Source: Cladopsammia gracilis (lineage: Eukaryota; Cnidaria; Anthozoa; Scleractinia; Dendrophylliidae). From it: DNA of 64,000 bases. A model generated the notes under the pieces. It saw nothing but the letters and a program-made list of their open reading frames with translations. It was not told where the DNA came from and made no database searches. The stretch covers positions 366,001 to 430,000 of the forward strand of contig JAJGOT010000607.1 of assembly GCA_022457155.1 (NCBI GenBank), in the 5' to 3' direction. Both the position numbers and the translations under genes were made by a program. Below, piece after piece: positions 57,716 through 64,000 of this stretch (the first letter of the stretch is position 1; each line of letters begins with the position of its first letter).

Positions 57716-58311
57716 GAGTGTGTCGCGTTTATAGCATATTATTTAATTTTCCCTGTACATATAGTATATATATACATATATATAGCTACGTCTTCACTTT
57801 AGAGACGAGACGCAAGAAAAGATTATGTCTTACTTATCGCAGATAATTTATTAGATTAATTTTTACCTTTTGAAAGTTATTGCTAGTTTGGAGAATGTGA
57901 GTAAACCCTCTTTTCCTTGCCAATCGTTGTGCGAAACGCGCGCGCAACTCGCGTGTATTTCGCTTCGTTGAGCGACGCGCGCGCGAGGATCAGAAGACCA
58001 ACTCGCAGTGAGGCTCGTTTTGTGAATTTTTAGCTTTTTGACGCTGATATTTGACTAAGATAACCTTATTGTGGGAAATCTATCGGACTTGTGTATTTTT
58101 CAGTTAGAGAGAATTTTTATGCCGAAGATACGAGTTTTAGGTGGGAGAAAAGCGGCACTAACTGCTAGTTTTCGCCTCCGTGTGCTGTCCAGCGGCGAGA
58201 GGGAATTGCTGCTAGCTGTCCTGCAGGTTGCCCGGCTTATGGTTTGAAATTTAACGAAGGGAGACACTTCTCGACATTTTACTGTGCTGCAGTCATGGTT
58301 TATTGTTGCGA

Positions 58312-58317
58312 TTAAAG
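58312..58317 (+). promoter_or_regulatory. Possible Tribbles polyadenylation signal (ATTAAA)
   Basis: ATTAAA about 600 bp after the stop codon, in unique sequence and followed by TG/T-rich DNA. It is the first good hexamer seen on the coding strand, but a single hexamer is weak evidence. Confidence 0.3.
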
Positions 58318-58362
58318 ATTGAGAAAACATAAAACATTTGCCTTCTTCTTTTCACTTTAGAT

Positions 58363-58480
58363 CCTTCTGTCTTAAATTTGAATGGTCACTCTTTGCTAGA
58401 TAGCTTTCAGCAGGAGAGGATGCTTTCAGTTGAATGGTCACACTAGGATTTCATCCACAGACTTGAAAGTTTGAACAGAA
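58363..58480 (-). repeat. Fragment of the 106-bp-type repeat
   Basis: Contains TTTGAATGGTCACTCTTTGC and TTGAATGGTCACACTAGGAT, then TTTCATCCACAGACTTGAAA, i.e. two partial units in reverse orientation. Confidence 0.6.
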
Positions 58481-60605
58481 AGCGCTCACACTAGGGCGAA
58501 ATATGTTTAGCCTGGCCGGTCACATACGAAATATGATTCACTATGAAACGCGTTTACATCAAGGGGCACAGTGCGGGAATTATGATCGAAACGAGCCTGA
58601 CCCCATGGCATCCCATAATGACCATTGAAATTTATTGTTAATAAAGGAATGTATTGATTTCAATGGTCATTTTGGGATGTATAGGGGGCAAACTCAATAT
58701 GGCTGCTGTATGGTCGTGTATGGTCTATACCTTGATAGTGCGATGTCTGCAAATTCTTTTCGACCTTGGTTAAAATTTCATCGCAGATTAGCCTAAGTCG
58801 GCTTTCGACATGAACCCCAATAATCACGCAGAGTGAAGTACATTGTATTGAACTATCCGGGTACTTTGCCCTGAAGGGGGGCGGGGGGGGGGGGGGGGGG
58901 AATGCCTTGTGAAAGGTACGGGGACTGCTCGTCGGAAATGAGGAGACTAATTTGGGCGTGGCTCAAGCTTTTTTTGAATCTAAAAGATACCATTCTAAAA
59001 CAGACAAGGAGTAAAAGTGGCTTAAATGATGATAAAGACTTTGTCATCGAATGCTTTCATCTATTAATAAATTTTAAAAAGCATTGTCATAAATCTTGAC
59101 GTACGTTATTCTTTGCGTGCTACCCAAAACGGTCTGAGATGGCTAAAAATATCGGCGGTCCTTCATGAACATCCTTACTGATACCAGCCAGAATTTACAC
59201 GCCAGAACGAGACGACGAGCATCCGCGTACTTTTGAGCGAAGTCGAGATAAATTTTGACGACGAAGTTCAACGCAAAATTTTGTTGCGACAGACAACCAA
59301 CAGGTTACAAGTTTTTGAAGACGGCTAAAAAAACTAACCACATGTTGAATCAGCAAGGTGGTATGACTGCTACAAGTAGAAACAGCTGTCCACAGACGTT
59401 GGCGAAAAGAAAGGAGACTGTTGGTTGACTTATTGAATCCGTCACCAGCTCATGAATGATCATCGTACTTGTAAATTATGCGTGGATGTATTGCCCATTT
59501 GCCCTGCCCACACTATCTCTTGAATTATTTCCAGGGGAACCAGGCCAGTATGTTCTACATACAGATCGGATTAGCGGAGGCGGGTTACCCGTTGTGAGTG
59601 TTGCAAAGTAGGATTCATCGCTTTCAAAAAAAAGGAACAAGTTTTAACGGAAATGTTAAAATCGGTGTTACGCGCGTTAATGCGGGTCGGCGAGTGTTTT
59701 GCCACATGCAAGGTGAAGGAAGGAAGGGAGAGAGGGAGTGGGTGGACACCTAGGAACGTGCCGTTTCTTCGCTTTGTGGAATTGTGCAAACAACTGTGAC
59801 CTTTGCCTTTGGCATTTCCTGTTATTTTCCTTTTCTAGCTGACATTGTACTGAGACAAAAAAGAACTCAATAGACGTTGGTTTTGCCCGACTAAAGAATT
59901 AAAAAGAATTCTAACAAAAAACGGACATAAAAACTCTCAAACCGGAAACGAGAAAGAAAGATGGGCAACCAGACAGATTCTCTGCATTGTGGGGGCGTGG
60001 TATGTATTCAAGTGTGTAATAGCGCGTCTGAGTTTCTCTTGTCGACCGGATGCGTTACTATTCGTGCACTCTTTCATTGAGTTTGAAAACGAGCTGTACT
60101 GACAGAGTAAAGTACTATATTCTACTTGATAGCTTTCAAAGTTAGCCTCACTTTGTGTACGGCTTACATTGAAATTTTCACGCTTTAGGCTCATTAACAG
60201 ACTCAAAAAGTTCGAACCGTATTCAACTTGTACAGCTTAATAAACGTCACCGCAGGAACGTACTGCTCAATAGCACTCATTTACATGTAAATGTGTGGTC
60301 AAACTATAGAATTTCGTTATTAACCACTGGCACAAGAGATAGAAGTCATATAAAAAAGATGGAAGCCCATGGAAGTCATAAAGATGGAAGTCATAACCAC
60401 ATTCGCTGCAAGTGATCGTGACAATGACGAAGATCTTGCTTGCAGATTTTAGGATTTCCTTCTTAATACAAGATCAATCTTATCTTGCTCAATATTGACC
60501 GCTAGCTTCAAGCACTTAATTTAGTAGCTCAGAAGTAAAGCTTATTAGTGCACATAGTTTGCTCTTGAAATGTGCTTATGGTCGTACGAGATTACCTGCG
60601 GTTTT

Positions 60606-60800
60606 ATCCCTTTCACGTCCAGAGTCAGTTATGGAGACATGTACTGTAGTTCAGTCTAACTTTTGAGTCTGTCGCCGACGAAATCCTATGGTGCAACCAT
60701 TCAAATGAAACCTCTTCAGCAGTACTTCGGCATGGTACTATTTTTTTTTTTTAATATTTTGCAAAATGAAATGTGGAAATATTTCTTGAATCCAACAATG
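60606..60800 (+). mobile_element. 88-bp-repeat element, one-unit copy
   Basis: Left end CCCTTTCACGTCCAGAGTCA, one unit (TTTTGAGTCTGTCGCC ... CAACCATTCAAATGAAACCT), and the usual right tail (AATATTTTGCAAAATGAAAT). The interior of the 57.8-61.8 kb stretch otherwise shows only unclassified AT-rich DNA. Confidence 0.75.
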
Positions 60801-61866
60801 CCTCAGTTAGTTTGTACTGAGGTTGATGTTATGTGATGCTGAGTGAATTTTTTGATGATTTTTAGAAGTATTTCAGAGAGAAAAAGGGTGGGTGGGGGAA
60901 ATTTGTGAAATAAAAAAATATCGAAGATTAATGTTTTGAAAATTAGAGTTTGAAGTTTATAATTAGTAGATGGACTCCAAAAATAGTCAGCCATTAACTT
61001 GGTGTGCCTTGCGTGGGTATCAAGGCCTATCAACTGTTTGTTGGTTTCAATCCCTTCTTCTGAAAACGGCTTCCTATTTCATAAAAATTCAACTGCCAAA
61101 TGCCTCTTTAAACAAGATTAAGTAAACAACTTTGACTATACTATACATCTTAGGTTAAAGTAAGTGTTAAACTTTGCAACTGAAGTCTGATCTCGCTATT
61201 CTTTTTGGCCCGGATAGTGTGTGAAACAAGATTAATTATATTGCCTATTCAGTAAAAAAAAAAAAAAAACGTTCCGACAATGTTACCTAGTCAGATCAGC
61301 CTTGCCGGTTCATCGTTTGCTTGTTACTATATATATTGATAGTATGCCGACCTGGTTTCAATATTGTGGCGTTGCTCCTGTAAATATAAACAAGTTTACA
61401 TCACGACGGAGTGTTCAATGACTTTCCACATGCGCGATCCGTGATTATGATAAACGGAGGTGAAAACTAGGACACGTCTTAACTTATTTTCAATTTCGCT
61501 TTGAGAATTCAAAGCCCCACCTGCACCTACAGAACCAAGAACTGAATTTTAATTGACGTATTTTATTCATTTTGTAAGGTGGGCATACCGTTTGTAAGCC
61601 GATTTCCTCAAGGACTACTCTCAACGATCATGCATGCGAGGGCGCGAGAAAAATCGTCCTCCGCTTCTTGGCTGGCTGAGTGTTACGACTTCCCGCACGA
61701 TTTTTATCTTTTTTCTTTTTAATTTCCTTTTATAATAATTTAGTTAGTGTTTTCGAAAGTGCAAACTTTTTTTCTATTTGTCATGATTCTAACTCAGTAA
61801 AAATCCATTGTAAATTAGTCCTAAAACCCCCCTTCACGGAGTGACTACTATGATATTGTATTATAT

Positions 61867-62150
61867 AGAGCAGTTTTCAATTGAGTGTCGAAAGTAATTA
61901 CACCATTGTTTTGGTTTTGCATTGCTACGCGTTGTGATTAGCTAAAAAATCTCGCGCCACTTTCTCGACCAATCAGAAGTAAAACCAAAACCAAGCGTGA
62001 TTTGCTCGCACGCGTTTTCCCGCGCTTGGCGCCGGCTACGGTAATTGCTTCGAGTTCTGATTGGTTCATTCGGATTGTCTTTGAGTTTTGTGATTGGTCA
62101 GAGTAATTACTTTGGTTTTGGTTTTACGACACTCAATTGAAAACTGCTCT
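61867..62150. mobile_element. CCAAT-rich MITE, full copy 2
   Basis: Ends AGAGCAGTTTTCAATTGAGT and ACTCAATTGAAAACTGCTCT are perfect inverted repeats over 20 bp and imperfect further in (GTAATTAC both sides). It is the best-preserved member and the reference for the copies at 8348, 16022, 22968 and 46133. Confidence 0.9.
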
Positions 62151-63021
62151 ATTGTATCGTATATTGCATTGAGTACGTACCCTTAGACAGAAAAGATAAC
62201 AACTTGTAAGGTAGATTTGATCAATAATTTCACAATGAACAATATATAAACGGAGAAAAGTTTGGTCGCGCTGAGAGAGAAGGAGAAAGCCTCTTTCGAA
62301 TCTCAGTCCCCTCCCCCCCCCCCCTCCCCTCTCAAACTTCTTCGTCAGAACTTGCGATGATTTTTTTGAGAGGGCCGTCTAAATATGAAACGATATCTAA
62401 TGGATTAAACGGATTTTTCTTTCGTAACCCTGATATTGTCAAGTTCTGTCAGGTTCTGATATTGTCAACGGATGAATAAGTGCTCGTTTATAGACCCCCG
62501 CGAAGTCAGCGATATGGTTAGTTTGATATTAGACTTGGACAATGGGCAGTGAAAAGCAACATTCGCAAATACTAGTCAGTGCTAAGAGTACTGTTTGAAA
62601 ACGATATCTTTCAGGGGTACCATTTTCAATGCAAGGTATATGAAAGGGGTACCTTTTCTGTCAAAAACGGTATATGAAAGGGTAAGGGTTTGGACCTCGG
62701 GGCGGAGCATCCCCGTACAAAACTTTGTTGAGTACCCCCCCCCCCCTCCCCCCCACGCGGGCGCCATACCAGAAGCAAGTAGCCGCAAGTCACTGGAGTA
62801 TGCTAAACGCCATTCAAAAGTGTGCCGTAAAGTAAATTTTTACTAACTTCAATCTATCTTCCAGTTTAGACAAGAGTGAAGACACAGAGAGCAGTTTTCA
62901 ATAGACCAATAGGCCTTATTCACGATAAAATCAGGAAACGGCAAACTGATCCTTACGGCAAGGCGATGAAGGAGTAAATAAAAGAATAAAACAAAATTTA
63001 TATATATATTAAAACGAATTT

Positions 63022-63061
63022 GCCCAATATTTCGGTTTGAAAACAAACCTTCTTCAGGGGC
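63022..63061 (-). ncRNA. Small hammerhead-like ribozyme candidate, Penelope-linked
   Basis: Minus-strand order: GCCC, CTGAAGA, helix GGTTTG/CAAACC with TTTT loop, GAAATAT, T, GGGC. The core fits CUGANGA and GAAA, and stem I is GCCC/GGGC. Helix III could only be the self-complementary AUAU, which implies action as a dimer. One unpaired A sits between core and helix II. Confidence 0.6.
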
Positions 63062-63658
63062 TAACAGAAAATGAAAAATGAAGTTAAAACTAAAATAGCC
63101 GCCATGTTGGTTTTTATAAATTATTATTATGCAAATTTACCATGTGATTTCTGAGGTGGCAAACAACTCAGATCAAACTCGGGAGATTTCAAACCAGTTG
63201 TTTATTATGCTGATATTTTTTCGGAGCTAAATGCATTTTTACAGTGTTACAGTAGTTAACTTATACTTAAATTGAAGTTATTTTCATCGCTTTTGTAACC
63301 AGTAAAAAGTCTGCGTAGTTAACAAAACTAATACAACTCAGATATAGAGCAACCATTCCAAACTTCTAATAAAAAAATCACAACTGCCAACTATCAAGCT
63401 CTCAAATATAATTTTTACAAGGATACTTCTGTTCTTTTATCCATTGTTTGCGCCCTGGCAGAGCACATGGCTAATTTGCATCATAATGTTGCCACCAACA
63501 TGGCTTCTGTAAAAATGCAAGGACCACTTGAACAAACAGTAGCAAAATAAAGCTGGATCTTTGTACAGATCAGGATCAGCAATGAACTAAATAAAAAAAA
63601 CTTTAACATGCAAGGCTGATCAGACAGCAAATTCGTTCGATTTCTTTTAATAAGATTT

Positions 63659-63700
63659 GCCCGATATTTCGGTTAGACAAAACTAACCTTCATCAGGGGC
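63659..63700 (-). ncRNA. Small hammerhead-like ribozyme candidate with CTGATGA core
   Basis: Minus-strand order: GCCC, CTGATGA, helix GGTTAG/CTAACC, GAAATAT, C, GGGC. It is 42 nt, about 150 nt downstream of the Penelope-like stop codon at 63851, as expected for the terminal repeat of such an element. Small hammerhead variants of this dimer-forming kind are known from Penelope-like retroelements. Confidence 0.7.
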
Positions 63701-63850
63701 TAGGAAAGCTAAGTGAAGATGGGAAACAAACAGTTACAATATTTAAAATGGGCTAAGATAAAATGCTGACACACGATAGGCTAATAAACAAGTAACGGTT
63801 GAAAACTAGAAACGGCTAGTAATGATAATAACAATAAATATGTGGAAGAT

Positions 63851-64000
63851 TAAATTTTGTCGCGTCTGTTCATTCCACTAGGTTCAAGTGTATTGGCTAT
63901 AGTGATTAAATATGATTCTCTCGCTTTACGGATCATGTCTCTTTTAGAATTAATGAGTTCTAATGGGATGATTTGGAGGTCGGTAATGGAGTGTCTGGTG
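63851..64000 (-). pseudogene. C-terminal end of a Penelope-like retroelement ORF, cut by the window edge
   Basis: About 49 codons remain open to the right edge: ITDLQIIPLELINSKRDMIR, then KARESYLI, then TLEPSGMNRRDKI and TAA. This matches the end of Penelope-like reverse transcriptase/GIY-YIG proteins and the shorter remnant at 35492. Whether the element is intact beyond the edge is unknown. Confidence 0.75.

Overview
This is a 64 kb piece of a eukaryotic nuclear genome, AT-rich, with short exons, GT-AG introns and very dense small transposable elements. The protein families, the intron-rich animal genes and the repertoire of terminal-inverted-repeat (TIR) elements fit an invertebrate, most likely an anthozoan cnidarian such as a stony coral. 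That assignment is an inference; no species-specific marker is present.

Three protein-coding genes can be assembled with consistent splice phases. (1) 1158-9410 (+) holds the last eleven coding exons of ERGIC3, a cargo receptor that cycles between ER and Golgi; its 5' part lies off the left edge. (2) 12017-34596 (-) is a complete KCNQ/Kv7-type voltage-gated potassium channel in 16 coding exons (about 937 residues), convergent with ERGIC3. (3) 53302-57715 (+) is a complete two-exon Tribbles-family pseudokinase (328 residues), divergent from KCNQ.

The rest is accessory DNA. KCNQ introns carry two arrays of an 88-bp repeat, a related 106-bp array, a 28-bp minisatellite that grew out of a TIR element, a TCA microsatellite and many miniature inverted-repeat elements (MITEs). 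From 34.7 to 48 kb lies a repeat domain: Penelope-like retroelement remnants with hammerhead-ribozyme-like hairpins, nested MITEs, and a 5.2 kb composite bounded by 68-bp TIRs (39556-44739) that contains a palindrome-rich modular satellite and duplicated 1 kb blocks. One of those blocks holds a precisely inserted MITE whose empty site survives in the sister block. From about 48 to 58.8 kb, around the Tribbles gene, recognisable repeats become rare. The right edge again has MITEs and the 3' end of a Penelope-like element, cut by the window.

The three genes show no sign of functional linkage; they are ordinary neighbours. The most unusual material is the self-organised repeat architecture, plus a proline in the voltage sensor of the KCNQ channel.
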